Of a stretch of DNA of 46,107 nt, positions 35,286 through 44,161 are shown piece after piece. Positions within the stretch are counted from its first letter, which is position 1; each line of letters begins with the position of its first letter. Both the position numbers and the translations under genes were made by a program. Origin of the DNA: an uncultured Alphaproteobacteria bacterium (GTDB taxonomy: Bacteria > Pseudomonadota > Alphaproteobacteria > Rhodobacterales > Rhodobacteraceae); contig CACBAM010000015.1 of assembly GCA_902537215.1 (NCBI GenBank), positions 1-46,107 of the forward strand, read 5' to 3'. The notes below the pieces were generated by a model. That model was not told the DNA's origin. It ran no database searches and saw nothing but the letters and a program-made list of their open reading frames with translations.

Positions 35286-35996
35286 ATGGAACCACTATTG
35301 TCCAGAGAGTCAATAAAAATTGCACCATCTATACTATCTGCTGATTTTGCAAATTTTGGCAAAGAAATTGAAGCTGTAGAAGAGCAGGGTTGCGATTGGA
35401 TTCACATTGATGTTATGGATGGTCATTTTGTGCCGAACATAACTTTCGGACCAGAAACCTGCAAGGCAATTAGACCCCATATCAAAACGTTTATGGATGT
35501 CCATCTGATGATTTCACCTGTAGATCAATATCTTGAAGCTTTTGCTGACGCGGGTGCGGATATGATAACAGTTCATTTCGAAGCAGGGCAACACATTCAT
35601 AGGTCTCTGCAGGCAATAAAGAGTCTCGGTGTAAAGGTAGGATTAGCCTTAAACCCAGGCACCTCTTACGAAGTGGCTGACCAGTTAATAGATTTGGTAG
35701 ACCTAATATGTGTGATGACAGTTAACCCAGGGTTTGGGGGCCAGAAGTTTATTTCGTCTCAACTAAGGAAAATTGATAGATTGGCTAATCTAAAAAAGCA
35801 TAAAGATTTTTTAATCGAGGTTGATGGGGGAATAACTGCCGATACTGCACCCAGTGTAGTTTCAGCAGGAGCTGATATTTTGGTAGCTGGATCTGCTGTT
35901 TTTTCAAATGGTAGCGTCAAAAACCCAATTGTATATGGACAAAATATTAAGAGAATAAGGGAAGCTGCTGAAAGCGCCCTAAAAATAGAAGGATAA
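35286..35996 (+). CDS. rpe: Ribulose-phosphate 3-epimerase
   Basis: This 236-residue TIM-barrel enzyme interconverts ribulose-5-phosphate and xylulose-5-phosphate in the pentose phosphate pathway. Diagnostic parts are IAPSILSADFANFG, the metal-binding WIHIDVMDGHFVPN, FMDVHLMI, VNPGFGGQKF and the phosphate-binding VDGGI with VAGSAVF. No good ribosome site precedes the ATG. The first ten residues are not conserved, but no better start is seen. It is four bases upstream of the thioredoxin-fold gene, a chance-looking pairing in a compact genome. Confidence 0.95.
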   Translation: MEPLLSRESIKIAPSILSADFANFGKEIEAVEEQGCDWIHIDVMDGHFVPNITFGPETCKAIRPHIKTFMDVHLMISPVDQYLEAFADAGADMITVHFEAGQHIHRSLQAIKSLGVKVGLALNPGTSYEVADQLIDLVDLICVMTVNPGFGGQKFISSQLRKIDRLANLKKHKDFLIEVDGGITADTAPSVVSAGADILVAGSAVFSNGSVKNPIVYGQNIKRIREAAESALKIEG

Positions 35997-36000
35997 AAAA

Positions 36001-36555
36001 ATGGCAGAAATTCCTCCAGTTTGTGATTTTGGTTGGCGAGCAAAAGAGTTTAATTTGCCATCTGTTGATGGGAAAAAATATACTCTAGAAGAAGTTAGCG
36101 GGGCAAATGGTTTATTGATAATGTTTATATGTAATCATTGTCCTTATGTGCTGGCCATTTTGGATCGAATTGTTCGAGACGCCAGCGATTTACAAAAGCT
36201 TGGGGTTGGTATAGCAGCCATTAGTTCAAACGATGTAATTAGTTACCCAGAGGATTCCTTCGATAACATGAAAAAACTGGCTACAAACCACAATTTTACT
36301 TTTCCATATATGTATGATGAGACCCAAGAAGTGGCTAAGCTATACAATGCTGTATGTACTCCTGATTTTTTTGGATTTAACAAGAAACACCAACTACAGT
36401 ACAGAGGAAGATTAGACGCATCTAGGAAAGAGGCTGGTCCAGTCGATCTAGAAAGAGATCTCTTCGAAGCGATGAAAGAAGTAGCGAGAACTGGTAATGG
36501 TCCAAAAGACCAAGTAGCGTCAATGGGCTGCTCGATAAAGTGGAGAGCTAATTAG
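36001..36555 (+). CDS. Thioredoxin-fold AhpC/TSA-type protein
   Basis: This 184-residue redoxin-like protein has a FICNHCPYV motif (C44-x2-C47) after an AKEFNLPSVDGKKYTLEE lead typical of TlpA/AhpC-like folds, then VCTPDFFGFN with the cis-Pro. These proteins are usually labelled thioredoxin family. They lack a signal peptide and probably act as cytoplasmic thiol reductants or peroxidases. The CNHC pair is complete. It lies between rpe and the YHYH gene, whose GTG start follows by 11 bases with a full AGGAGG site overlapping this stop. Confidence 0.85.
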   Translation: MAEIPPVCDFGWRAKEFNLPSVDGKKYTLEEVSGANGLLIMFICNHCPYVLAILDRIVRDASDLQKLGVGIAAISSNDVISYPEDSFDNMKKLATNHNFTFPYMYDETQEVAKLYNAVCTPDFFGFNKKHQLQYRGRLDASRKEAGPVDLERDLFEAMKEVARTGNGPKDQVASMGCSIKWRAN

Positions 36556-36566
36556 GAGGTTATAGA

Positions 36567-37325
36567 GTGAAAACTTTTCTCTTTAATTTTTTGTTTCTCT
36601 TTTCTATTCACATAATTTTTGTACCCGTTTATGGCGAAAATAAAGTAGCGATTATCAATTATGGTAAAGAGAAATGTATTTCATCAAATGGAATTCCAAA
36701 TCATAAAATTGGTAATTTCCCTACCAGAGGAAATCCACACAAATTTAAGCCCCAGAATATAAAGTTTTGTTTTTCTCTTTTTCCTCAGAGATTACCAAAT
36801 GTATCTTACAAAGCCCGAGTATCCGGTGTTACTTTAACAGGAATTCCAATTCGACCTAGTACAGTAGACTGGTTTGACCCGAATAGCCGCAGAGGGCACA
36901 GCAAAAACCCTTCTTCAGGCTGGAATCTTGAGGCGATCAGTCCAAACAAAAAAATCTTTGGGTTAGACGCAAATAATGCCCATGTCGATAAGAGAGGTTT
37001 GTATCATTACCACGGGGTTAGTAAGAATTTGCTTACTAAGGGATCTTCTCTAATTGGGTATGCTGCGGACGGATTTGAAATACATTATAAAAAAAATTTA
37101 GAGACCTCATATAGAATTAAAAATGGAGAGAGATCAACGCCCCCTTTCGGCAAACATGATGGGAGCTACAAGGAGGATTATGAGTATGTTAAAGGGTCTG
37201 GAGATTTAGATGAGTGCAATGGAGGTATCTTACTAGGGAAATATGTATATTTCGCTACTGGTAACTTCCCGTTTTTTCCTAGATGCCATTGGGGAAGGGT
37301 TTCACGAGATTTTCTAAAGCTCTAA
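36567..37325 (+). CDS. Secreted YHYH-domain protein
   Basis: This 252-residue protein has a clear signal peptide (MKTFLFNFLFLFSIHIIF, cut near VYGEN). A YHYH domain includes GLDANNAHVDKRGLYHYHG (about 132-150), then LIGYAADGFEIHY and a C-terminal HDGSYKEDYEYVKGSGDLDECNGG. The domain's His and Asp residues suggest metal binding, but its function is not established. It should be periplasmic or outer-membrane facing. The start is GTG 36567 after a perfect AGGAGG (36555-36560), one of the strongest ribosome sites in the window. It is convergent with the FecR gene, four bases apart. Confidence 0.8.
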   Translation: MKTFLFNFLFLFSIHIIFVPVYGENKVAIINYGKEKCISSNGIPNHKIGNFPTRGNPHKFKPQNIKFCFSLFPQRLPNVSYKARVSGVTLTGIPIRPSTVDWFDPNSRRGHSKNPSSGWNLEAISPNKKIFGLDANNAHVDKRGLYHYHGVSKNLLTKGSSLIGYAADGFEIHYKKNLETSYRIKNGERSTPPFGKHDGSYKEDYEYVKGSGDLDECNGGILLGKYVYFATGNFPFFPRCHWGRVSRDFLKL

Positions 37326-37329
37326 TCTC

Positions 37330-38667
37330 CTATTTTTTAGGGCCTGCTCCTTTTTTATTTCCACCACTTTTTCCTGGGCCACCTTTTTTATTTCCATCGT
37401 CACCAAATGACATTTTGTTACCAAAAATATCTGTTTCCTTTGACCCGTCCTGATTATATCCTGGCGCGCATCCAAAGCAGGTTGTGGCAGGTTTATCTAA
37501 TCCTTTTCTATTAGGAAGGTAACTTCCTTTCTTTTCTGGTTGCTTTTTTCCTTCTAGTGATCCAGAAGTGTTTACACTTCTATTTACGCCTGACTCTGAT
37601 TTATTATTTGTTTCAGAGAGTCTCTCTTTTTTATCTGATGGAAGATCAGTACTATAGCTTTTACCTTTATAGGTGAATTTTCCTCCAGCCCCTTGATTTT
37701 TTCTTGCTTCTCTGAAGGCATCAGAAAATGACTTTTCCTGCTTTTTTGTCTTTTCAACCTCTTTTTTTTTGGTGGGTTGACTATTTACGTTATCTGCAAA
37801 TTTAGAAAGCTGTTTATTTGTCAAAACACTAAGATCAATCTTTTTATCTTTTAATACTTGATCAACAAAATTAAGTCTTAATGCTTTACTTTTATTATTA
37901 TCTCTTTTGAGAGAAACCTTACCTAAAAACTTAGCACCCTCTTGAAATTTAAAAGAGTCTATTTCACTAACAATCCTGTCAGCAGTTTTTATGTCATCTC
38001 TAAATTTAAAGTTACTTTTATCTGCTAATTTACTTAAAGCGCGATGAGTTTTTTTAAAACTTTCAAACTCCTTTTCGTCAATGAGCGGCTTTTGGGTCTT
38101 TTCACTTAGAATAGTCACCGAATTCGGCTCGAGCGAAAATATCTCGTCACTTTTATTGGAGAGCATAACAGACCCTTCATAAACCGCTATGGAGATACGG
38201 CCCTTTTCACTTGTATGAAGGTCAAAATTAGTTCCTCTAATTCCTAATATAGAACCACTACTATAAAACTTAAGGGATTTTTGTTTTTTTGATCCAACAA
38301 AGTTCAAAAACCCCCGTACTAATGTTATTGTGCCACTAACTTCTGAAGCTTTAGGATCATATACAAAGTCATCTATTAACAACTCTGAGTCTGGACCTAA
38401 ATTAATTACTGAGCTATCCAAGAGCTTAATTTTGGTAAAACTTGCTGTGCCCGTAGTTATCAGATCTAAATATTTAATATCGTCCCCCAAAGTTATAGAT
38501 GCGTTTCTTTTCTTCTCAAAAACGCTCTTAATGACGCTCTCGGTGGACCCTACTTTTTGACGTTCACTGGCAGAAACTATATCCCTCTCAATAACCATAG
38601 TAAATAAAAGCGTCAGCAATATAAAAATTGTGTGCTTATAATTTAATTTACTTACTATCCAGCACAT
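37330..38667 (-). CDS. FecR-domain protein with basic, Gly/Lys-rich tail
   Basis: This 445-residue envelope protein has an N-terminal hydrophobic signal or anchor (TIFILLTLLFTMVI) and a FecR domain with IKLLDSSVINLGPDSELLIDD, SGSILGIRGTNFDLH and ISIAVYEGSV. A long Lys-rich region and a low-complexity C-terminus ending in repeated KKGGPGKSGGNKKG follow. A CFGC pair lies about 60 residues from the end. No FecI sigma factor or TonB receptor is nearby, so it is not a classic iron-citrate regulator. FecR proteins often pair with CHASE2 cyclases, as here. The start is ATG 38667 after GGAGAGG, overlapping the cyclase gene by 20 bases. An upstream in-frame ATG is less likely. Confidence 0.82.
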   Translation of the reverse strand: MCWIVSKLNYKHTIFILLTLLFTMVIERDIVSASERQKVGSTESVIKSVFEKKRNASITLGDDIKYLDLITTGTASFTKIKLLDSSVINLGPDSELLIDDFVYDPKASEVSGTITLVRGFLNFVGSKKQKSLKFYSSGSILGIRGTNFDLHTSEKGRISIAVYEGSVMLSNKSDEIFSLEPNSVTILSEKTQKPLIDEKEFESFKKTHRALSKLADKSNFKFRDDIKTADRIVSEIDSFKFQEGAKFLGKVSLKRDNNKSKALRLNFVDQVLKDKKIDLSVLTNKQLSKFADNVNSQPTKKKEVEKTKKQEKSFSDAFREARKNQGAGGKFTYKGKSYSTDLPSDKKERLSETNNKSESGVNRSVNTSGSLEGKKQPEKKGSYLPNRKGLDKPATTCFGCAPGYNQDGSKETDIFGNKMSFGDDGNKKGGPGKSGGNKKGAGPKK

Positions 38668-40822
38668 AAAAACCTCTCCAAACAAAATTTTTGTTATCGT
38701 ACATGTCATAAATCCTAGCATACATCATTTTATAATAGCCCTGTAAATTTGTACGTTTTACCGTTAGCTTTTCTAGTTTATCTAATGCATGTTTGAAATT
38801 TCCCACAAGATAACTGTTTATAAAATCTTCATGAAGTTCACTATTTAATTTATTAACATTATTAATGTCTGATAAAGTATAGCATCTCACTGGCGTATTC
38901 CTTCCCACAACTTTAACAACATCTATGAGTAGGTAATTTTCAGAAAAAAAAGTATCTATAGTTTTTGTATGTTCTGTTGTTTCTTCACCACAAATTAAAT
39001 TTAATTTATAGTTCTTGCATTGGGACTCTAGTCTAGCTGCTAAATTAACGGGGTCTCCGATAACAGAGTAATCAAATCTTTCTGTAGAGCCAATATTTCC
39101 TACTGTGGCGTAGCCAGTGTTTACTCCTATCCCTACTTCGATCGATATATTTTTGATTTCATAAAAATTTTTATCTTTCCTTATTCTATCATTAATAATT
39201 TTAACTTTAGTTATTATTTCCTTAGCTGCTACCACAGCATTTTTTGAGTGATTTCTATCCTCGATGGGAGCATTCCAGAAAGCCATTACGGCATCTCCTA
39301 AGTACTTATCGATTGTACCGCCATGATCCAAAATTACCTTAGAAACAGGATCCAGAATATTATTTAGAAGTGATATAAGTTTCGAAGGGGATTCTTTGTA
39401 TATTTCAGAAATCTTTGAGAAATTTCTGAGATCACAAAAGAGAAAAGTCATTTCTCTTTTTTCTCCACCGAGGTTGAGATAATTTTTATCTTTTTGTAAA
39501 ATCTCAAGCAACGCAGGAGAAACGTACCTCCCAAAAGCTTTGTCGACATATGCTTTGTCTCTAATTTCAATAATTCGTTTACTTATAGTGAAGAGAAACC
39601 AATTTAAAATAATTGATAGAATTAAAATAGAGGGGTTGAAAAAAATTTGGCTAGAGACAAAAGCGTAAATCGAACTTGCTACTAAAATTAAAATTATAGA
39701 TGAGACAAATAAAACTGATAACAAAGGCGTAATTACGGCAAATAAAATTAAAGCGGAAATTGTGAGGAAAACTCCCAACAGGCATTCTATTATTTGAACA
39801 TGCAAACCTCTCTTTATAAAGCTATTGTCCAATATATTTTCAACTGTTTGGACATGAATTTCAGTCCCTGATAATCCTTTTTGTAAACTTGTAGATACTT
39901 TGTCCTTTAAACCAGTCGCGCTTGATCCAATAATTACAATAGAGTTTTCAAGATCCATCTGTTTTTTCAACAATATGTCAACAGCAGAGATATATCGAGA
40001 TGCCTCTACTTTCCTAAAGTAGGGTATAACAAGTGAGTCAAGCGAAATTTTTAAACTCCTATTGCCAATTTTTAAATCGAGATAATTATTTTTAGAATTT
40101 TTTAAAAAGTAGTTTTTTTCATCAAGAAAAACGCGAGCTAATTCCAGACTAAATGAAGGAATAAGTTTTGTACCCTCTGTTTGAGATACAAAATTATTTA
40201 CCAGAAAAAGTTTTCTAATTAAACCGTCTCTATCGGAGGTGGAATTAATATAACCAAGGCCCTGACTAAATCGATTAAGTTCATCTAAATTGGTTATAAA
40301 AGAGTTTTCTGTTTTAAAGAGATCATAGTTGTTAAGTCCTATAGTATTGATGTTACTTCTTGTGTCTGGAAGAACGAGACTAGGGTTACTAGTGCTCAAA
40401 GATAGAGGGAGCACAACATTCTTAACTTCCTCAATTGACTTGGAAAAAATAGTATCATTATCTCTCTCATCCGGATTTAAGTTAGATAACCTATCTTTTT
40501 CAGGAAAAATAATATCAAAGCCAATAACTTTGACGTTATACGACTCTTTTAAAGTTTTTGTCAGTTCAGCCAAAATGCGTCTGTCCCATGGCCACTGACC
40601 TATTTTCTCAAGAGATATTTCATCAATATCGATGATGAATATCTTGTTTTCATTAGTGTTTCTGGGAAAGGTTTTTTGGAGCGAGTCTAGTGAAAGGTTC
40701 TCCAGAAAAATAAATTTATTGGAATAAAAAAAGGAACCCAAAACCAAAAAAAGTGAAAAGGTCCCAGGTAAGAAGAAGATAAAAAAATTCTTAAGAGTTA
40801 GTAGATTTAATACCTTTTGCAT
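38648..40822 (-). CDS. CHASE2-domain adenylate cyclase (class III)
   Basis: This 724-residue membrane signalling enzyme has an N-terminal membrane segment (12-34), a periplasmic CHASE2 sensor (about 40-330, with IGQWPWDRR and GSSATGLKD), three hydrophobic segments (about 345-415) and a class III cyclase domain. The metal Asp residues are D464 (FLFCDLRNFS) and D510 (DKYLGDAVMAFW). K506 and D590 (IGDPVNLAAR) are the adenine-selective pair, and the transition-state N593 and R597 are present, so it should make cAMP. It starts three bases after the cobP stop and is followed by the FecR gene, suggesting one transcript with the cobalamin genes. Confidence 0.92.
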   Translation of the reverse strand: MQKVLNLLTLKNFFIFFLPGTFSLFLVLGSFFYSNKFIFLENLSLDSLQKTFPRNTNENKIFIIDIDEISLEKIGQWPWDRRILAELTKTLKESYNVKVIGFDIIFPEKDRLSNLNPDERDNDTIFSKSIEEVKNVVLPLSLSTSNPSLVLPDTRSNINTIGLNNYDLFKTENSFITNLDELNRFSQGLGYINSTSDRDGLIRKLFLVNNFVSQTEGTKLIPSFSLELARVFLDEKNYFLKNSKNNYLDLKIGNRSLKISLDSLVIPYFRKVEASRYISAVDILLKKQMDLENSIVIIGSSATGLKDKVSTSLQKGLSGTEIHVQTVENILDNSFIKRGLHVQIIECLLGVFLTISALILFAVITPLLSVLFVSSIILILVASSIYAFVSSQIFFNPSILILSIILNWFLFTISKRIIEIRDKAYVDKAFGRYVSPALLEILQKDKNYLNLGGEKREMTFLFCDLRNFSKISEIYKESPSKLISLLNNILDPVSKVILDHGGTIDKYLGDAVMAFWNAPIEDRNHSKNAVVAAKEIITKVKIINDRIRKDKNFYEIKNISIEVGIGVNTGYATVGNIGSTERFDYSVIGDPVNLAARLESQCKNYKLNLICGEETTEHTKTIDTFFSENYLLIDVVKVVGRNTPVRCYTLSDINNVNKLNSELHEDFINSYLVGNFKHALDKLEKLTVKRTNLQGYYKMMYARIYDMYDNKNFVWRGFYVLDSK

Positions 40823-40825
40823 AAA

Positions 40826-41350
40826 CTACTCATCTTTTATAAGCATGGGTATGCCAGCCACCACCAAAGAAACTTTATTTGAAATGCGGGTAAGGAATTG
40901 ATTAAAATTCCCCGAAACCTTAAGAAACCTTCTAGAAAGCGCGTTTGGAGGAATAATACCCATGCTTGTCTCTTGACCTACTATAATTAAATGAGATTTG
41001 CAATTTTCTATAATGGCTTCTATGTCTTCAATTTGCCGACCACTGAATTCTTTTATAGTTAGGATATTTGATAGAGAAATTGAAATGCAATCTACCAATA
41101 TAATATCGTTAGGTGTACAATTTTGCAGAATGTCTGTTCTAAGATCAGGAGATTCTATAGTTTTAAAATTTGGATTTCTTTCACTCTTATGCTTAGCAAT
41201 TTTTTTTTTCATCTCTTTATCATAGGCCAAACCAGTGGCTATGTAATAAAGATCTCCACTGAATTTTTTTTTGATATCCAGGGCTGTTTGCTCTGCAAAC
41301 CTTGATTTACCCGAATTACTTCCTCCAAGAATAAAATGTTTTTTTGCCAT
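40826..41350 (-). CDS. cobP: Adenosylcobinamide kinase/adenosylcobinamide-phosphate guanylyltransferase
   Basis: This 174-residue enzyme activates the lower-ligand side of cobalamin by phosphorylating adenosylcobinamide and adding GMP. The Walker A motif GGSNSGKSRFAE begins the protein, followed by YIATGLAYDKEM with KIAKHKSER (the conserved His region) and LVDCISISLSNIL. The length matches CobP/CobU. Its ATG shares a base with the cobF stop. It is the last biosynthetic gene before the cyclase. Confidence 0.93.
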   Translation of the reverse strand: MAKKHFILGGSNSGKSRFAEQTALDIKKKFSGDLYYIATGLAYDKEMKKKIAKHKSERNPNFKTIESPDLRTDILQNCTPNDIILVDCISISLSNILTIKEFSGRQIEDIEAIIENCKSHLIIVGQETSMGIIPPNALSRRFLKVSGNFNQFLTRISNKVSLVVAGIPMLIKDE

Positions 41351-42135
41351 TAGTCCTCACTGTCAATTATGCGTTGAAGTTTATAAACATCTAAAATCCA
41401 TCCTTTATTTGCACGCAGATTATTTCTTATTGAAACAATTTCTTGGCCAATCTTTGGAACCTCGCCTTGAATAAGAGTTTGCTCTTTCATTCCGAGATAT
41501 GCCGCCCACCAGATATAGATATTATTGTCTTTTAAAAATGTGAATGAGCATTCTCCATCTAAAACAACGTAAATTGTTTCCGTTCCATCTGGCCATCCTC
41601 TTTCCTTTAGAAGCCGGCCTGTAGTAATCAAGACCGATTGCCCGATTTCGTTAAAGGGAATTCCAAACGCAGAAACAAGCAACTGTATTGAAGAGAGTCC
41701 AGGAATCAATTTGATGGAGGTATGGTGTAAAGTGTTTTTCACTCGCGAAGCAATTCTTTGGCTACTATCGTACAATGAAGGGTCCCCCCATATGGGAATT
41801 CCGACGTTTATGTTTCTTCTTGCGGTGCTAGTACTATATTCATTAATTATGTCGACCCATGTTTTCGCGATATCATCATGCCAGTCTATAACTGAATTGA
41901 TATATTTTTTATTGGGCAATTGTCGTTCCGGTATAATAAATTCCTTAAACTTCACACTATTTATTTTTATTAAAGATTTACAAATATTCTTTTTAAGGTC
42001 AGCAATCTCGGATTTTTCGTCTTTTTTCTTTCCGATTAGTATCAAATTACAACTCTTGATTGTCTTAGCTGCTTCTTCTGTTACATGCTTTGCATCTCCG
42101 AAACCTATTCCTATTAGATATAAGTTAATACTCAA
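41350..42135 (-). CDS. cobF: Precorrin-6A synthase (deacetylating)
   Basis: CobF methylates precorrin-5 at C1 and releases the acetyl group, a step found only in the oxygen-dependent cobalamin route. The 261-residue protein starts LYLIGIGFGDAKHVTEEA, a tetrapyrrole methylase N-terminus, and carries WGDPSLYDSS and LIPGLSSIQLLVSAFG. The start is TTG at 42135, overlapping the cobA stop as TTGA. Its presence implies an aerobic pathway with CobG or CobZ elsewhere. Confidence 0.93.
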   Translation of the reverse strand: MSINLYLIGIGFGDAKHVTEEAAKTIKSCNLILIGKKKDEKSEIADLKKNICKSLIKINSVKFKEFIIPERQLPNKKYINSVIDWHDDIAKTWVDIINEYSTSTARRNINVGIPIWGDPSLYDSSQRIASRVKNTLHHTSIKLIPGLSSIQLLVSAFGIPFNEIGQSVLITTGRLLKERGWPDGTETIYVVLDGECSFTFLKDNNIYIWWAAYLGMKEQTLIQGEVPKIGQEIVSIRNNLRANKGWILDVYKLQRIIDSED

Positions 42136-42839
42136 AGTAACGGTCCAAAAATTATAACTGCAGGATGATTGCTTTTAATATCCTTTAGATAGATTAATAT
42201 CTCCTCAATCGTACCCTTTCTAATATTTTCCTCTTTTCTTGAAATGTCTTCCGCCACGAGAACTTTTGTTTTGATATCAAGACCATTTTCTAAAAGAATC
42301 TGAACGAGATTAGGGAAAGTTTTTTTTCCCATGAAGATTACGGTTGTACAATTTGGATCAATTAAGGATGCAATATTCAAGTCATCGGGAAGTTCACCAT
42401 TGAAATCATGTCCAGTGATAAACTGTACACGTCTCGACATAACTCTTCGGGTTAATGGGATTTTTGCAGCCGCAGCCGCAGCCATTGCTGAAGATACTCC
42501 TGGGATTATTTCAAACTCTAACCCATTCTCATTTAATGCTGTAATCTCTTCCTCTAATCTTGAAAAAATACTACTATCACCCGACTTCAGCCGAACAATT
42601 TTTTTTCCTGTTCTACCATATTCTACGAGTAATCTAGATACTTGATTTTGCTGTGGTGATGCAAGCCCTGCTCTTTTCCCCACACTCAAAAGTGTGGCGC
42701 TTTTTTTTGCAAGATTTAGTATTTCGCCAGCGGATAAATCATCATAGAAAATAATATCCGCATCACTAATTCTTTTTACTGCTAGTACAGTAAGAAGGTC
42801 TGGATTGCCGGGACCAGAACTGACAAAGCTAATAGTCAT
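42132..42839 (-). CDS. cobA: Uroporphyrinogen-III C-methyltransferase
   Basis: This SUMT, 235 residues, transfers two methyls from SAM to uroporphyrinogen III to give precorrin-2, the entry to cobalamin and siroheme. Motifs include FVSSGPGNPDLLTV, YDDLSAGEIL, VRLKSGDSSIF, EIIPGVSSAMAAAA and PLTRR. There is no CysG dehydrogenase domain, so it is the stand-alone type. It overlaps cobB by ATGA and cobF by TTGA, showing tight translational coupling. Confidence 0.93.
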   Translation of the reverse strand: MTISFVSSGPGNPDLLTVLAVKRISDADIIFYDDLSAGEILNLAKKSATLLSVGKRAGLASPQQNQVSRLLVEYGRTGKKIVRLKSGDSSIFSRLEEEITALNENGLEFEIIPGVSSAMAAAAAAKIPLTRRVMSRRVQFITGHDFNGELPDDLNIASLIDPNCTTVIFMGKKTFPNLVQILLENGLDIKTKVLVAEDISRKEENIRKGTIEEILIYLKDIKSNHPAVIIFGPLL

Positions 42840-44161
42840 TGTTCGCTCCCAATAAGATGAAAAAATGTTCCAGTAGCATTAGAGTTTTTGGAGCCTGACT
42901 GACCTAACTCATTTTGGTAAGCATCTTCTACAAAGACAATAGGAGCATCATTTATTTCGACAACTGTCGTATAGTGAAACTCATGTCCAAGAACAGTGGA
43001 ACCCCTTTTGATTCCAAAAAAAGGCTCAATAGCCTTGGCTTTTCGATATCCTAGATTGAGCTTGCGTTTTTCAAAAGAAGTAACCAAATCAAACATACCA
43101 ATCATGTCATATGCCTGACCACCTTTACCAATAATTTTTCTTCCCAAAACCATATAGCCACCACACTCTCCGTGCACTGGTCCTTTCTTACTAAAATCAA
43201 TAAGTCCATTCTTAAAATTTTTGCATTCAGATAAGCGACCGAGGTAGAGTTCAGGGTATCCTCCTGGCAACCAGACCATGTCATCACTCCTTGATGGGGG
43301 CTCATCGTTTAGCGGAGAGAAAAAGGAAATCTCAGCGCCTTGTTTCTTCCACCCCTCTATCAAATGGGAATAAGTAAAGGTAAATGCATTATCTCTCGCA
43401 ATAGCTATTCTCTGAGCGGGAGGAGTAATTTTTTGTAAAGTTGGTATTGCAGGAGAGCTTTGTCTTGCAGTACAAGCTATTGCTTCTAGATCACAATTTT
43501 GTTCAATGAGTGTTCCAAGCTTAAAAATTAATTGTTCCAAGTCAGATATATCTTCTGCTTGGACCAGACCTAAGTGTCTTTCTGGGATAGTTAGTTCGTT
43601 AGACCTAGGGATAACCCCTAGAATTGGAACTTTTGTTTTTGAAACTTCACTGAACACTAAAGCTTCGTGCCTTTTGCTTGATATATTATTGAGAATTACT
43701 CCACCGATTGTTATGTCATTTCTAAATGAGTTGAAACCGGTTACCAAAGCAGCTACAGATTGAGCCTGCTTTGCGCAGTCGACTACTAAAATTACTGGCC
43801 AATTCGTTATACTTGCTAGATCTGCGGTGGAACCATTTCCACCTGCACCCTTGCTTATTACTCCATCAAATAATCCCATTGACCCTTCAGCAATACAGAT
43901 ATCCGAAGGGCCCACCATGCCTATCATATTAAGGATATCACTAGATGACATTGCCCATGTATCTAAGTTATATGAAGGACGATCTGCGGCAACACTTTGA
44001 AATTTTGAGTCTATATAGTCAGGACCACTCTTGAAAGGTTGTACGGACCTTTTACGTGCAAAAGCGTTAATAAGCCCCAGAGTTACAGTCGTTTTTCCAG
44101 CTCCCGACGCCGGAGCCGAAATAATTATACCTTGCCTATTTATGATTTCTTCCAGTGGCAT
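42836..44161 (-). CDS. cobB: Hydrogenobyrinic/cobyrinic acid a,c-diamide synthase
   Basis: CobB amidates the a and c side chains of the corrin ring with glutamine and ATP. The 441-residue protein begins with a P-loop SAPASGAGKTTVTLGL and KSGPDYID. The triad-type glutamine amidotransferase domain follows, with the nucleophile Cys in GPVHGECGGYMVLG. The C-terminus has GHEFHYTT with its His. Its ATG lies 26 bases inside the end of cobM. Near-family lengths are similar. Confidence 0.94.
   Translation of the reverse strand: MPLEEIINRQGIIISAPASGAGKTTVTLGLINAFARKRSVQPFKSGPDYIDSKFQSVAADRPSYNLDTWAMSSSDILNMIGMVGPSDICIAEGSMGLFDGVISKGAGGNGSTADLASITNWPVILVVDCAKQAQSVAALVTGFNSFRNDITIGGVILNNISSKRHEALVFSEVSKTKVPILGVIPRSNELTIPERHLGLVQAEDISDLEQLIFKLGTLIEQNCDLEAIACTARQSSPAIPTLQKITPPAQRIAIARDNAFTFTYSHLIEGWKKQGAEISFFSPLNDEPPSRSDDMVWLPGGYPELYLGRLSECKNFKNGLIDFSKKGPVHGECGGYMVLGRKIIGKGGQAYDMIGMFDLVTSFEKRKLNLGYRKAKAIEPFFGIKRGSTVLGHEFHYTTVVEINDAPIVFVEDAYQNELGQSGSKNSNATGTFFHLIGSEQ

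Noticed and set aside
37326-37345. CCTATTTTTTAGG hairpin as a terminator between YHYH and FecR genes
   Set aside because: The stem is only four pairs with no following T-run on either strand, and part of it encodes the end of the FecR protein.
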